A DNA stretch of 64,000 nt from Acidobacteriota bacterium (GCA_030697165.1 JAUYQQ010000010.1:1-64000); one strand, 5' to 3'. Shown: positions 40,387 through 50,820, counted from the first letter of the stretch. A program made the numbers and translations. The notes: generated by a model from the sequence alone, not told the origin.

Positions 40387-43300
40387 ATGTGGATATCTGA
40401 CACCTCCATCAAGCGACCCGTCTTCGCGACGATGGTCATCATGAGCTTCATGGTGCTCGGCGCGGTCTCGATGACGCGGCTTGGCATCGACCTGTTCCCC
40501 GAGGTCAACTTCCCGTTCGTCAACGTCTCGATCGTGTATCCCGGCGCCGGCCCCGAAGAGGTCGAGACGCTGGTGACGCGGCCGGTCGAGGACGCGGTGG
40601 CCGGCATCGCCGGCGTCAAGCGGGTGATCTCCACCTCGACCGAGGGGTTCTCGCGGGTCGGCATCGAGCTGCGGCTCGAGGTTGACCCGCAGGCGGCGGC
40701 GGCCGAAGTGCGCGAGAAGGTGGCGGCCATTCGCGAGCGGCTGCCCGAGCAGATCAAGGACCCGACCATTCAGCGCTTTGACGTCGCGGCGCTGCCGATC
40801 GCCACGTATGCGGTCGGCTCGGAACTGCCGTCCGACGTCACGCGCCGCATGGTGGAAGACGACCTGAAGCCACTCCTGGGTCAGATCGACGGTGTCGCCG
40901 CCGTTGAAGTCAACGGCGGCGAAGTTCGCGAGCTGCACGTGGACCTCGATCCGCGCCGTCTCGAAGCGCTCAACCTGCCGCTGACGGAAGTGGCGGCCAA
41001 GCTGGCCGCCGACAACCTCGATGTCCCCGGCGGACAGATCAAGCGCGACGGCAAGGCGGTGTCGCTCCGCACGCAAGGCCAGTACCAGTCCGCCGCGGAG
41101 ATCGAGAACGTGATCCTGCGCTCGTCGAGCGGTTCGACGATTCGCGTCAAGGACGTCGGCGTCGTGATCGACGGCTACGAGGACCGCCTGTCGACCACCC
41201 GTTTGAACGGCGCCGACGCGGTGTCGTTCGCGGTGCGCAAGCAGTCGGGCGCCAACACCGTGGACGTGCAGAACAAGATCGACGCGGCGCTGGCGAAAGC
41301 CGCGCCTGGCTTTCCGCAGCTGCAGATCAAGACCGTCCACACCGACGCCGAGGCCATCCAGGAGAACGTCCGCGACGTCCGCGGCCACATCATCTTCGGC
41401 GGTCTCATGGCGGTGCTGGTGATCTTCGTGTTCATGCGCGACTGGCGCTCGACGCTGATCACTGCGCTGGCGCTGCCCACCTCGGTGATCGCGACGTTCT
41501 TCTTCATGTATCTGGTCGGCTTCACCATCAACATGATGACTTTGATGGCGCTGTCGCTCGTCATCGGCATCCTGATTGACGATGCGGTGGTGGTGCGCGA
41601 GAACATCTATCGCCACATGGAGCATGGCGAGGACCCGATGACCGCCGCGCGAAAAGGCACGTCGGAGATTGGCCTGGCCGTGATGGCAACCACCTTCACC
41701 ATCCTGGCGGTGTTCCTGCCGGTCGGCTTCATGACCGGCCTGGTCGGCCAGTTCTTCAAGTCGTTCGCGTTGACGATCGCCTTTGCCGTCTCGATCTCGC
41801 TGCTGGTGGCGTTCACGCTCGACCCGATGCTGTCGTCGCGCTTCGTGCGGTTCATTCCGCTCGAGGAACGCACGCGCACGCGGTTCGGACGTTTCCTCGA
41901 GCGGGTGGGCGGCTATTACGACCGCCTCGATCAGCAGTACCACCGCCTGCTCGGCTGGGCAATCGAACACCCCTGGAAGATTGTCGCGACGGCCACGGTG
42001 GTGTTCTTTGCCAGCATGTCGACGCTCACCGTGATCGGCACCGAGTTTGTGCCGATGGAAGACCGTGGTGAGTTCGTGGTCAACGTCGAAGTGCCACCGG
42101 GCACGTCGTTCGAGCAGACCGTGAGCCACGTCGCCGAGGTCGAGCGAACGATTAGGGAGATGCCCGAGGTGCAGCAGATCTTCTCGACGGTCGGCGTCGA
42201 GGGCAATCCGATGAAGGCGGCGCTGCGCGTCAAGACGGGCAAGAAGCGCGAACGCGAGCGCGGTTTGCTGGCGCTCAAGGACGACATGCGGACACGGCTG
42301 AAGGCGATTCCGCTGCTCAAGATGACCGTCGCCGACCCGGAGTTCATGCAGGGCGCGCCGAGCGAGGCGCCGCTCAACGTGTTCGTGCGCGGCGACGACA
42401 TGGTCGAGCTGCAGCGGCTGAACGAGGAGATCGTCGCCAAGGTGAAGACCGTGCCCGGCGCGGTCGACGTCGACAGCTCCCTCGAGACCGGCCAGCCCGA
42501 GATGGCGGCGCGCATCAACCGCGAACTCGCGGCCGACCTCGGCTTCGACGTCGGCACCGTCGCGATGCAACTGCGCGGCATGGTCGAGGGCATCGTCCCG
42601 ACCCGCCTGCGCGAGAACGACAAGGAGTACGACATCCGTGTCCGCCTGGCGCCCGAGTACCGCAACGACTTCGAGGCGATTGCCCGCACGCCCCTCTACT
42701 CGGCGACCGGCGCGGTGGTCCGGGCCCGCGACATCGTGCGGCTGGAGCCGGAAGTCGGGCCGGCCAGCATCGACCGAGAGCAGCGCGTCCGCCAGGCCAA
42801 GATCGGCATCGAGCTGACCGACCGGCCACTCGGCGACGTGACCAGCGACGTGGCGGCGGTCATGGCCGGCATTCCCATGCCACCGGGCTTCGAGTGGGGC
42901 TTTGCCGGTGACGTCGAGATGATGCAGGAATCAGCCGCCGCGATGGGCCTGGCCCTGGTGCTGGCGATTGCCTTCATCTACATCGTGCTGGCGTCGCAGT
43001 TCGAGTCGTTCCTCGAACCGATGCTGATTATGATCTCGCTGCCGCTGGCACTGGTCGGCGCGCTGCTGGCCATTTTGCTGACCGGCAAGAACCTCGGCAT
43101 GCCGGCCATGATCGGCGTGGTCATGCTGATGGGCCTGGTGACCAAGAACGCCATCCTGCTGGTGGACCTGACGAACCAGTACGTCCGCGAAGGCCTGACC
43201 GTGAAGGACGCCATTTTGAAGGCGGGCCCGATTCGCCTGCGGCCGATCCTGATGACGACCATCGCGATGATCCTCGGCATGTTGCCATCGGCGATGGCCA

Positions 43301-44928
43301 CCGGTGAGGGCAGCGAGTTTCGCGCGCCGATCTCCATTGCGACCATCGGCGGCCTGATCACCTCGACGCTGCTGACCCTCGTGGTCGTGCCGGTCGCCTA
43401 CCTGTTGCTCGCCCGGACCGTCGAAGCCGTCAAGGCCTGGCGCGCCGAGCCGAACGCCCGCGTGCCCCAGGCGGTGCGGGTGGCCGGGGTCGTGCTGCTC
43501 GTCGCCATGGTCGGCTGGCTGCTGTCGGCGACCAGCGCCTTCGCCTCCGACTCCGCTCGCGAACAAACGAACGAGCTACGTCGAGACCTCGCCGGCTTGT
43601 CCGCCGTAGCTTCAGCGAAGGTGGAAGCGGCCTCCGGCCGCGCAGGCGGGCAGTCTGCTCCGGCCCAGGCGCCCGTTGGCGCCGTGACGCTCACTTTCAA
43701 CCAGGCGCTCGAGCGCGCGCTCTCGGCCAACGAGGGCCTGAAGGTGGCGCAAGAGAAGGTCGTCGAGACCGAGGCCCGCGTGCAGGAAGCCAGGAGCAAT
43801 TTCCTGCCGCAGGTGAGCCTCGGTTACAACTACCTCCCCATGCAGCGCTTCCCGGTGATCCGAGTCCCGGCCGGCGTGTTTGGGCCTGAGGAGCAGACGT
43901 TCCAGGCGGCGTTCAGCCGCGAGAACAGCTTGCAGCTGTATATCAGCCAGCCGCTCTACACGGGCGGCCGGTTGAACAGCGCCTACGGCATCAGCACCTC
44001 GACACTCGACGCGTCGAAGCTGGAACTGGATCGCACCCGCCAGGAGATTGAGTACCGGGTCGTCGAGATTTTCTACGCGGCGCTGATGCACGAACGCGGC
44101 GTGGCGGTGGCTGACGAGCAGGTGCAGTTGGGCATGAAGCAACTCGAGTTAGCGAAGGCCCGGTTCGAATCGGGCACGGTGGCGCGACTCGATGTGCTGC
44201 AGGCTGAAGTGGAACTGGCCAACGCCAAGGCTCGCCGCATCCAGGCCAAGGCGCTGGTCGACGGGGCGCTCCAGCAACTGCGCGGTGTGCTCGCCATTCC
44301 CCAGACCCAGCCGCTCAAGCTCGAAGGCTCGCTCGACGAACCGGTCGTCGAACAGCCGCGCGAGGTGCTCGACGCCGAGCTGCCGAAGCGGCCCGACCTC
44401 CAGGCGTTTGCCGCCCGCCGGCAGGCAGCGGAATATTCGTCGAGCCTCGCCCAGGGGGAATGGAAGCCGAGCCTCGCCTTTACCGGCAACATGCAATACC
44501 AGCAGGACTCGCTCAACAACTTCCTGTCGCGCGATAACCAGAGCTACACGTTCGGCATCGCCCTGAACGTGCCGTTGTTCGCGGCCCCGGGCGCGGCCGC
44601 CCGCCGCAGCCAGGCGCAATCGCAGATGCGCCAGGCCGAGCACGGCCTGCGCTACGCCACCGACAACGCGCGGGTTGAGCTCGAGTCGGCCTGGACGGCG
44701 CTCGAAGCGTCGGCGGAAGTCGTGACGACCCAGGAAAAGGCGCTGGAGATGGCTCGCGAGAGCGTGGTGATCGCGCAGGTCTCGTACGAGAACGGCGTCA
44801 TCACGTCGGCGGAACTGAACGACGCGCAGGTCCGGCTGCTGCAGACGGAGTACTTACTGATTCAGGCGAAGTATGCCCGCATCACGGCCGCCGCCCGCGC
44901 CAGGGTTGCGGCGGGCGTGTCGTCATGA
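40387..44928 (+). CDS. RND (HAE1) efflux pump fused to TolC-type outer membrane factor
   Basis: A single 1513-residue frame. Residues 1 to about 1030 are a full AcrB-like pump: the N-terminal [20 protein letters not shown], two porter repeats, and TM4 proton-relay Asp pair in [19 protein letters not shown]. After the twelfth helix comes a further hydrophobic stretch ([19 protein letters not shown], about 1035-1053) that looks like a signal peptide with an AFA cleavage site. Next is a 45-residue repeat-derived linker, then a full outer membrane factor (about 1100-1513; [20 protein letters not shown] to the end). No stop interrupts it. Either the protein is cleaved into two, or the pump is truly continuous. 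Confidence 0.93.
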   Translation: MWISDTSIKRPVFATMVIMSFMVLGAVSMTRLGIDLFPEVNFPFVNVSIVYPGAGPEEVETLVTRPVEDAVAGIAGVKRVISTSTEGFSRVGIELRLEVDPQAAAAEVREKVAAIRERLPEQIKDPTIQRFDVAALPIATYAVGSELPSDVTRRMVEDDLKPLLGQIDGVAAVEVNGGEVRELHVDLDPRRLEALNLPLTEVAAKLAADNLDVPGGQIKRDGKAVSLRTQGQYQSAAEIENVILRSSSGSTIRVKDVGVVIDGYEDRLSTTRLNGADAVSFAVRKQSGANTVDVQNKIDAALAKAAPGFPQLQIKTVHTDAEAIQENVRDVRGHIIFGGLMAVLVIFVFMRDWRSTLITALALPTSVIATFFFMYLVGFTINMMTLMALSLVIGILIDDAVVVRENIYRHMEHGEDPMTAARKGTSEIGLAVMATTFTILAVFLPVGFMTGLVGQFFKSFALTIAFAVSISLLVAFTLDPMLSSRFVRFIPLEERTRTRFGRFLERVGGYYDRLDQQYHRLLGWAIEHPWKIVATATVVFFASMSTLTVIGTEFVPMEDRGEFVVNVEVPPGTSFEQTVSHVAEVERTIREMPEVQQIFSTVGVEGNPMKAALRVKTGKKRERERGLLALKDDMRTRLKAIPLLKMTVADPEFMQGAPSEAPLNVFVRGDDMVELQRLNEEIVAKVKTVPGAVDVDSSLETGQPEMAARINRELAADLGFDVGTVAMQLRGMVEGIVPTRLRENDKEYDIRVRLAPEYRNDFEAIARTPLYSATGAVVRARDIVRLEPEVGPASIDREQRVRQAKIGIELTDRPLGDVTSDVAAVMAGIPMPPGFEWGFAGDVEMMQESAAAMGLALVLAIAFIYIVLASQFESFLEPMLIMISLPLALVGALLAILLTGKNLGMPAMIGVVMLMGLVTKNAILLVDLTNQYVREGLTVKDAILKAGPIRLRPILMTTIAMILGMLPSAMATGEGSEFRAPISIATIGGLITSTLLTLVVVPVAYLLLARTVEAVKAWRAEPNARVPQAVRVAGVVLLVAMVGWLLSATSAFASDSAREQTNELRRDLAGLSAVASAKVEAASGRAGGQSAPAQAPVGAVTLTFNQALERALSANEGLKVAQEKVVETEARVQEARSNFLPQVSLGYNYLPMQRFPVIRVPAGVFGPEEQTFQAAFSRENSLQLYISQPLYTGGRLNSAYGISTSTLDASKLELDRTRQEIEYRVVEIFYAALMHERGVAVADEQVQLGMKQLELAKARFESGTVARLDVLQAEVELANAKARRIQAKALVDGALQQLRGVLAIPQTQPLKLEGSLDEPVVEQPREVLDAELPKRPDLQAFAARRQAAEYSSSLAQGEWKPSLAFTGNMQYQQDSLNNFLSRDNQSYTFGIALNVPLFAAPGAAARRSQAQSQMRQAEHGLRYATDNARVELESAWTALEASAEVVTTQEKALEMARESVVIAQVSYENGVITSAELNDAQVRLLQTEYLLIQAKYARITAAARARVAAGVSS

Positions 44929-45372
44929 GCCGGTAACGGAACTCCGGTCTGACACCCATCGGGTGGGTGCATGCTTGCCGCTATAACGGCGGCGGCCGCT
45001 CGTCGTTCGCTGGAGTGCGAACGTAGCCGGCGCCCCTCGACTCCGCTCGGGGCGACCTGAGCACCGTCGAAGGTCGAGAGCCGGGGCGACCGATCCGTGT
45101 TTGGACTGAGGGCATCAGCAGCGCCCCGGCGGACAGGTTACTTACAGACAACCTCGCTGCGAAGGCCAGCAGCGTCGGGCAGGCCTGAGCTGCGAGTTGT
45201 CAGCCGTCGCGAAGAGAGCACGGAGGCGAATGACGAGGGGCCGTCGCGCGACAGCCGACTGACCGCAGGCGCGACGGAGGAATCGCTCCGAAGAAATTCG
45301 CTGGGTAGCGCTCAATAACACGCACCGTCAGTACTCTTTCTTCTGCGCGATCCCTCCGCCGCGCCTGCTTAC
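44929..45372. other. Non-coding stretch rich in decayed palindromic repeats
   Basis: No convincing gene lies in these 444 nt. Just after the efflux gene is a weak hairpin (cacccatcgggtgggtg, 44955-44971). At about 45034-45083 lies a palindromic cluster (cccctcgactccgctcgggg core), a member of a dispersed family also seen at 61889-61908 and, decayed, in the RND-OMF junction at 43541. The only open frame (45097-45318) has repeat-like, arginine-rich composition and no ribosome binding site. Confidence 0.6.
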
Positions 45373-45602
45373 ATGCGCTTTAGTTTCTCCACCAACGTGG
45401 TTCGCTTCAATCCGAGTAAGCGCGCGGCGGCGCCGCGGTTTTGCGCCGTGCGAGCCAGGGCGCGATCGATCAGGCCTTTCTCGATCTGCGCGATCATCGT
45501 GGGCAGGTCGATGCCGTTCTCGGGGAGCTCACCGTCAGGCGGTAGTACAGGTCTTCGCGGAACGTCCCCCTCAAGCGAATTACTGGTCGCATCGCGACCG
45601 AT
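45373..45602 (-). pseudogene. Fossil of a sigma-54-dependent (NtrC-type) response regulator
   Basis: On the minus strand two pieces of one gene family are recognisable. FREDLYYRL (45536-45562) is the canonical sigma-54 AAA+ motif. In another frame, the full Fis-type C-terminus follows: LPENGIDLPTMIAQIEKGLI, DRALARTAQNRG, AAARLLGLKRTTLVEKLKRM and a stop at 45373. The 100 or more residues that should lie between them are deleted, and nothing upstream of about 45602 is recognisable. It is non-functional. Confidence 0.8.
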
Positions 45603-45822
45603 GAGGACGAAGGCGCTCGGTGCCGCGATTGCGCGGCACCCAGTTCGGCGTTATGCAGGTCGGCCTAACGCAGGTTCGCCGCGGGTCGCCGTCTGTCTCA
45701 AGTAACTGCGCCAGAACACACTACAGATCATTCGCCGCGGCAGTCGTCGAGTGTTATGCTGCGGGACTCGCAGGAACGGCCGCGACATGCCGGTCGGCCT
45801 ACTATTAGGCAGAATAGTCACG

Positions 45823-46527
45823 ATGATCGATGAACTCTTCCGCGCCGTCCCGACGCACCTGCTTGACGAATCCGGCGCCGTGTTCTATTCCGGCCGGGAC
45901 GCGTTTAGCAACCCTTCGCGACTGTATCTGCTCGGGCTGAACCCGGGCGGCTCGCCATCGAAGCAGGTCCAAAGCACTCTGTTGCGGCATTCGAACCGCG
46001 TCCTCCATGAAAAGCCAGGCAACTGGTCCGCTTACCGAGACGAGTCCTGGCAGGGTGCTCCACCCGGTACCTATCGAATGCAGCCGCGCGTCCTCCACTT
46101 GCTGCGGAAGCTTGTTTTCGATCCCGGACGCGTTCCGTCGAGCAACCTGATCTTCGTTCGCTCAGCACGAGAAAGTGACCTAAAGGGTCGCGCACATGAA
46201 CTCGCGGACGCTTGCTGGACGTTTCACGAGCGCGTCATCAACACCTTGAGTATTCAAGTCATCCTCTGTTTTGGCGGCACCACCGGGAATTGGGTCCGCA
46301 GAAAACTTGGCGCACGAGAACACGTAGGAACGTTTGTCGAAGACAATGCCCGGCGTTGGAAAAGCGAAGCCTTCCGAAACACAAGCGGCACGAGTGTTGT
46401 GATTGCCACTCATCCAAGCATTGCGGCTTGGAATTCAGCCGCTGCTGACCCCACCCACCTGGTGGAACGCCTTTTGACGTCACCGCCCACAACTAGCCGG
46501 AGCGAGAAGGACACCATTTCTGCCTAG
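45823..46527 (+). CDS. Uracil-DNA glycosylase superfamily-like protein, function uncertain
   Basis: A 234-residue protein (ATG at 45823; an in-frame start at 45751 adds a cysteine-rich leader I regard as spurious). It shows a first motif LYLLGLNPGGSPSK, like the UDG motif A (GxNPG), a central VILCFGGTTGNWVRRKL, and a late VVIATHPSIAAWN resembling motif C (HPS). The catalytic polar residue of motif A is not the usual Asp or Glu. Base composition is visibly less GC-rich than in flanking genes, suggesting acquisition. DNA repair or mobile defence are both possible. Confidence 0.6.
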   Translation: MIDELFRAVPTHLLDESGAVFYSGRDAFSNPSRLYLLGLNPGGSPSKQVQSTLLRHSNRVLHEKPGNWSAYRDESWQGAPPGTYRMQPRVLHLLRKLVFDPGRVPSSNLIFVRSARESDLKGRAHELADACWTFHERVINTLSIQVILCFGGTTGNWVRRKLGAREHVGTFVEDNARRWKSEAFRNTSGTSVVIATHPSIAAWNSAAADPTHLVERLLTSPPTTSRSEKDTISA

Positions 46528-46644
46528 CATCGCGTTGCACCAGACGGCGGCTGGTGTAATCATGAGCCGCCGCTGGTGAACGCCAGCGTTACCCGGGCAC
46601 GACGAACGCTCGCCTCCTGGCGACAGTCATGGCAGGATGAAGAC

Positions 46645-46872
46645 ATGGCACCAGAGGTAATGCAAACTTTACTCAAGCTTCCGCCGAACGAGCGAGCCGA
46701 TCTGGCGCTTGCCCTATGGGAAAGCCTGGACGAAACCGATCGTGAAGCGTCCTTTGATCTCACCCCAGCATTGGCTGCAGAGCTCGATCGACGCTTAGCA
46801 GAACACCTGGCGGACCCGACGACTGGGATTCCCTGGGAAGAGGTACGCAAGAAGTTCGTCGGCGGTCAATGA
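46645..46872 (+). CDS. Orphan addiction-module antitoxin (TIGR02574-like)
   Basis: A 75-residue protein starting MAPEVMQTLLKLPPNERADL at the ATG 46645. The pattern LxLPxxERxxLAxxLWESL followed by LAAELDRRLAEHLADPTTGI and a final PWEEVRKKF is the putative-addiction-module-component family, normally paired with a ParE/RelE toxin just downstream. Here the next gene is a cytochrome on the other strand and no toxin frame is visible, so the antitoxin is solitary. Confidence 0.8.
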   Translation: MAPEVMQTLLKLPPNERADLALALWESLDETDREASFDLTPALAAELDRRLAEHLADPTTGIPWEEVRKKFVGGQ

Positions 46873-46890
46873 ATCGCCAGCTAGTGTTTC

Positions 46891-47334
46891 CTAAGGCTTT
46901 TCCATCAGGATCGCGCTCAAGGCGTTCTTCCCCACCGGTAGCTCCGTGTCGCCGGTGGGAAAGCTGTTGAGCTTCAACAGGTAGGCCATCACGTCGACAT
47001 ACTCCTCGGGCTTCAGGGTGCCCGGGGCCTCTTCCGGCATGGTGTCGCTGATCACGTCGAACATCTCCCACAGCGGCTTCCCGGCGAAGCTCGTGTAGAA
47101 CAGGTCGTCGGTGAACCGGTTTGGCGCGTGGCAGCTGGCACACTTGCTGCGAAACAGCGCCTGCCCGCGATCGGCTTGCACCGCGGTGTAGACGCCGGCC
47201 TTGACCGACTTCTGGCCCTGGCCAGGCAACCCCAAGAAGGGGTTGCCTCCACCTGCGGACAGGCCGACGGACGCCAGGAGCAAGGCGCACGCGGCCAGTC
47301 CCGCCGAAGCGCCGGCGGCGCCAAGGCGGATCAT
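46891..47334 (-). CDS. Small secreted c-type cytochrome
   Basis: A 147-residue exported cytochrome. The signal peptide starts MIRLGAAGASAGLAACALLL. One haem site (CASCH) and a distal Met in DTMPEEAPGTLKPEEYVDVM are visible. It overlaps the next cytochrome gene by 4 nt (47331-47334) and is about 45 percent alike to it in the core, so the pair arose by duplication. The frame upstream of 47334 belongs to the neighbour. The likely role is periplasmic electron transfer; the partner is unknown. Confidence 0.88.
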   Translation of the reverse strand: MIRLGAAGASAGLAACALLLASVGLSAGGGNPFLGLPGQGQKSVKAGVYTAVQADRGQALFRSKCASCHAPNRFTDDLFYTSFAGKPLWEMFDVISDTMPEEAPGTLKPEEYVDVMAYLLKLNSFPTGDTELPVGKNALSAILMEKP

Positions 47335-47741
47335 TTCTTCGGCTGCTCGACCTTGATGTTGGCCATAGCACCGGCGTCGCCGGGCAGTTCGGCCTCGCCG
47401 GCCGGGAACGCGTTCAGCTTGAGGACGTACGCGACGATGTCGCCGTACTCCTGCGGCTTGAGGCTGCCCGGATTGTCTTCGGGCATCGTGCCGCTGGCGA
47501 TATCCCAAAACTCCTTGAGCGCCTTGCCATCGAAGGCGTCGAAGAACGCGGCGCCGGTGAAGCGGGCCGGGTCGTGGCAGGCGCTGCACCTCTCGGCGAA
47601 CATGGCCTCGCCGCGAGCGGCCTGCGCGGCCGTGTAGACGGCGCTGTTGGTCGTCTTCTGCGGTGTCTGGCCGTGGAGCGCCACGGCACTCACGGCGAGG
47701 GTCAGGGTCGTGCCGGCGGTGATCAGTACGTTACGCATCAT
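47331..47741 (-). CDS. Small secreted c-type cytochrome, paralogue
   Basis: A 136-residue exported cytochrome with a signal peptide (MMRNVLITAGTTLTLAVSAV). It has one haem site (CSACH) and the distal Met in GTMPEDNPGSLKPQEYGDIV. The start is the ATG at 47741 (MM). An earlier start would add a non-signal leader. It is upstream of, and coupled to, the cytochrome at 46891, and follows the PfkB kinase gene by four bases, so it may be in the same transcript as mtnP. Confidence 0.88.
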   Translation of the reverse strand: MMRNVLITAGTTLTLAVSAVALHGQTPQKTTNSAVYTAAQAARGEAMFAERCSACHDPARFTGAAFFDAFDGKALKEFWDIASGTMPEDNPGSLKPQEYGDIVAYVLKLNAFPAGEAELPGDAGAMANIKVEQPKK

Positions 47742-47745
47742 GGTG

Positions 47746-48687
47746 TTATGCCTGCAGGGGTCCAAAGTGCTGTTCGTAGCGCTGCACAAACTCTTTCCAA
47801 GTATATGCATGGGCGGTGCCGCCGAGGTGTTCAAGGGCATACGTGGCGGCGACACTGCCCAGCTGGGCGCACACCGGGAACGTCACCCCCATGGCCAACC
47901 CCTTCATGAACCCGCCGCGGAAGGCGTCGCCCACGCCGGTGGGGTCGGCAATGCGCGCGGGCGGCACCGCCGCGACGTCGGTAATGCCCTCGCGGGTGTA
48001 AATCGCACAGCCCTTCTCGCCCTTGGTGATCACGAGCAGCGGCACGTGGACCAGGACCTCGGCCTCGCTCATGCCGGTCTTCTGGCGGATCAGCTCGAAC
48101 TCGTAGTCGTTGCAGATCACCATGAATGCGCCCTTGACGCCGTCGGCGAGCTGATCGCCTTCCATGCGGGCGCACTGTTGCCCGGGATCCCAGATGTACT
48201 GCAGGCCGATCGCCGCGCACTCTTCGGCATATTGCACCATGGCGCCCGGGTCGTTGGGCGAGATGATCGTCAGCGCGCCCGCCAGGCCCGGTACGCCCCG
48301 GAACGACAACTCGCCGGCGTTGGCCATCGCGCCGGTGTAGAACGACGCAATCTGGTTGCTGGCCTGGTCCGTGCTGCAGAAGAACGAGGCGCAGAACTTG
48401 CCGTCGATCACCTTCAGCAGGGACGTGTCGATATTCGCCGCCTCCATCCAGGTCTTGTAGTCGCCCACGTCCTGGCCGGCGGTGGCCATCAGGAACGGCC
48501 GCTCGCCGAGCAGCGCCAGCGTATAGGCGATGTTCGGGGCACAGCCGCCGCGCCGCTTGTCCATGGTGTCAACCAGGAAGCTGAGCGACACCCGGTGCAT
48601 GTGCTCGGGAAGGAAGTGCTCGGTGAACTTGCCGGGAAACGACATCAGGTAATCGAACGCGACCGAACCGGTGACGATGAGCTTCAT
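47746..48687 (-). CDS. PfkB-family nucleoside or sugar kinase
   Basis: A 313-residue ribokinase-fold kinase. The N-terminus ([20 protein letters not shown]), [17 protein letters not shown] and the phosphate-transfer signature [13 protein letters not shown] with the catalytic Asp are clear. It is coupled to mtnP by a 4-nt overlap (48684-48687). In that context an adenosine kinase, using adenine nucleosides, or a kinase of a methylthioribose-type sugar are the best guesses (inference). Substrate cannot be read directly. Confidence 0.87.
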   Translation of the reverse strand: MKLIVTGSVAFDYLMSFPGKFTEHFLPEHMHRVSLSFLVDTMDKRRGGCAPNIAYTLALLGERPFLMATAGQDVGDYKTWMEAANIDTSLLKVIDGKFCASFFCSTDQASNQIASFYTGAMANAGELSFRGVPGLAGALTIISPNDPGAMVQYAEECAAIGLQYIWDPGQQCARMEGDQLADGVKGAFMVICNDYEFELIRQKTGMSEAEVLVHVPLLVITKGEKGCAIYTREGITDVAAVPPARIADPTGVGDAFRGGFMKGLAMGVTFPVCAQLGSVAATYALEHLGGTAHAYTWKEFVQRYEQHFGPLQA

Positions 48688-49544
48688 TTGATGTACTTAC
48701 CGATGATGGGCGCAAGATCGCGCCGGGTCTGTGCAGGGATGGCATCTGGGCGCGTGATGATGGCGGTCGCGAGCGCGCTGTGCGCCGGGTCGCGCGTCTC
48801 GACGTCGAGTCGTTCCACCACCGTCGCGATCACCTGCTGCGCCGTCTTCGCGTTGTGGGTCAGGTTACTGATGATCATCTCGACCGTGACCGAATCGTGA
48901 TCCTCGTGCCAGCAGTCGTAGTCGGTGACCAGGGCCATGGTCGAGTACGCGATCTCAGCCTCGCGCGCCAGCTTGGCTTCCTGCAAGTTGGTCATGCCGA
49001 TGATGTCGGCGCCCCAGGCGCGGTACAGCTTTGACTCGGCCAGCGTGGAAAACTGCGGCCCTTCCATGCACACGTACGTGCCGCCGCGATGCACGCGGGC
49101 GCCGATCTCGGCGGCCGCATCAGCCGCCAGCGCCGACAGGTGGTGGCTGAGCGGATGGGCGAAGCCGACGTGGGCCACCACCCCGCCGCCGAAGAAGGTG
49201 CTGATGCGGCCGCGCGTCCGATCGATGAACTGATCCGGAAACACGAGATCCATCGGGCGATACTGCTCCTGCAGGCTCCCCACCGCGCTGGCCGACACGA
49301 TCCACTCCGCCCCCAGCATCTTCATGCCGAAGATGTTGGCGCGGTAATTCAACTCGGTTGGCGTCAGGCGGTGGCCGGTGCCATGGCGGGCCAGGAATGC
49401 GACCCGCTTGCCGCGCAGCGTGCCCAGCACGTACGGTCCCGACGGCTCGCCAAATGGTGTGGACAGCACCTTCTCTTCGCGATCGGTCAGCTCGGCCATG
49501 TCGTACAGGCCGCTGCCGCCGATGATCCCTATCCGCACGGACAT
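48684..49544 (-). CDS. mtnP: S-methyl-5'-thioadenosine phosphorylase
   Basis: Cleaves methylthioadenosine to adenine and methylthioribose-1-phosphate. It has 286 residues. The phosphate-binding start [67 protein letters not shown] and [19 protein letters not shown] are all family landmarks; the S at TLAES and the MTN pattern favour MtnP over purine-nucleoside phosphorylase. The next gene encodes a PfkB kinase. Confidence 0.95.
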   Translation of the reverse strand: MSVRIGIIGGSGLYDMAELTDREEKVLSTPFGEPSGPYVLGTLRGKRVAFLARHGTGHRLTPTELNYRANIFGMKMLGAEWIVSASAVGSLQEQYRPMDLVFPDQFIDRTRGRISTFFGGGVVAHVGFAHPLSHHLSALAADAAAEIGARVHRGGTYVCMEGPQFSTLAESKLYRAWGADIIGMTNLQEAKLAREAEIAYSTMALVTDYDCWHEDHDSVTVEMIISNLTHNAKTAQQVIATVVERLDVETRDPAHSALATAIITRPDAIPAQTRRDLAPIIGKYIK

Positions 49545-49554
49545 TCGATCTCCT

Positions 49555-50820
49555 TCAAATCAATCTTTCCACCGACCGCTTGCCGTCCTTCTCGCGCAGG
49601 TACCCGGCCGCCAACGACGGCTCGTGCTCGAAGAACAGCAGGTATTCCTTCTCCACGGCCTCTCGGGCGAACGCGCGCTTGAACGTCAACGTGTCCATCG
49701 GATGCAGGTCGTAGCCCATGATCCACGGATCGGGAATGTGCACCGTCGTCGGATACATGTCGGCCGTGAACACGGCCGTCTTGCCACCCGACTCGATCAT
49801 CACGACCTGGTGATGGGGGGTGTGGCCGCCGGAGTGGCGGAACCGCACGCCCGGCATGATCTCGGCGCCATCGTCCACCAGCGTGAGGACACCCGCGTCC
49901 TGCAGCGGCACGAAGTTCTCTTGCAGGTAGCTCGCGCGGTTGCGCTCGTGGGGATGCGTGGCGTCGTGCCACTCGCCGCGATGCGCCACGTAGCGGGCCT
50001 TGGGGAATCGGGGGACGATCGCGCCGTCCTTCGCGCGGGCCGTGAAGCCGCCCACGTGGTCGAAGTGCAAGTGACTGGCGAGGACGATATCGATGTCGTC
50101 GGCGGTCAGGCCGGCTTCGGCCAGCGAGTGATCCAGGTGGTAGCGGCGATCCAGTCCGTAGATGGCCGCGTTCTTCGCGTCCATCTTGTCGCCGCAACCG
50201 GCGTCGATCAACAGCGTCTGCTCGCCTCTCACGATCAGCGGCCGCATCCCGAGCGGGATCCGGTTGGTATCGTCGGGGGGCAACCGCTTCTGCCACAGGG
50301 TCCGCGGCACCGTACCGAACATGGCGCCGCCGTCGAGGTGGATGAAGCCATCGGACAGGGTCACCAGCTCGAAGTCGCCGAGCGTGTGGCGGCCAACGGT
50401 CCGGAACAGCGGCACGGCCGGGGCCGGCTGCTTCAACTCCACGAGCACGCCGTGCGCGGCCGAGGGGTGAATGAAGGCGACCAGCGCGCCTTCGGCGCCC
50501 GGCCGGGGACGCTCGTCGATCAGGCGCACGCCACGGGCTGTCAGATGCTCCAGCGCCGCCGCGATGTCATCGACCCGCAGCGCCACGTGATGAATGCCGG
50601 GCCCGCGCTTCTCCAGGTACTTCGCAATCGGCGAGTCGGGCGCCGTCGCTTCGAGGATCTCGAGCGCTGACTGCCCGGTCGACAGGAAATGCGCGCGGAC
50701 CTTCTGCGAGGCAATCTCCTCGCTGGCTTCGAGGTGCAGGCCGAGCGTGTCGCGGAAGAACGCGAGCGACGCCGGCAGGTCGCTGACGGCGATGCCAATG
50801 TGGTCGAGGACGGCTTTCAT
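49555..50820 (-). CDS. Fusion of methylmalonyl-CoA epimerase (VOC) and MBL-fold hydrolase
   Basis: A 421-residue single frame. Residues 1 to about 133 form a methylmalonyl-CoA epimerase: [33 protein letters not shown] and HGVLVELKQ, with metal ligands His, His and Glu in those motifs. From about residue 140 a complete metallo-beta-lactamase fold follows: [13 protein letters not shown] (HxHxDH), then [10 protein letters not shown] and FTADMYPTT. The junction is short ([20 protein letters not shown]). The ATG at 50820 overlaps the meaB stop. The epimerase fits with meaB and branched-chain acyl-CoA metabolism; the hydrolase's substrate is unknown, possibly a CoA thioester or lactone. Confidence 0.9.
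   Translation of the reverse strand: MKAVLDHIGIAVSDLPASLAFFRDTLGLHLEASEEIASQKVRAHFLSTGQSALEILEATAPDSPIAKYLEKRGPGIHHVALRVDDIAAALEHLTARGVRLIDERPRPGAEGALVAFIHPSAAHGVLVELKQPAPAVPLFRTVGRHTLGDFELVTLSDGFIHLDGGAMFGTVPRTLWQKRLPPDDTNRIPLGMRPLIVRGEQTLLIDAGCGDKMDAKNAAIYGLDRRYHLDHSLAEAGLTADDIDIVLASHLHFDHVGGFTARAKDGAIVPRFPKARYVAHRGEWHDATHPHERNRASYLQENFVPLQDAGVLTLVDDGAEIMPGVRFRHSGGHTPHHQVVMIESGGKTAVFTADMYPTTVHIPDPWIMGYDLHPMDTLTFKRAFAREAVEKEYLLFFEHEPSLAAGYLREKDGKRSVERLI

Noticed and set aside
45097-45318. A 73-codon open frame after the efflux gene
   Set aside because: Arginine- and serine-rich composition, no ribosome binding site, overlap with repeat sequence and no recognisable domain; most likely non-coding.
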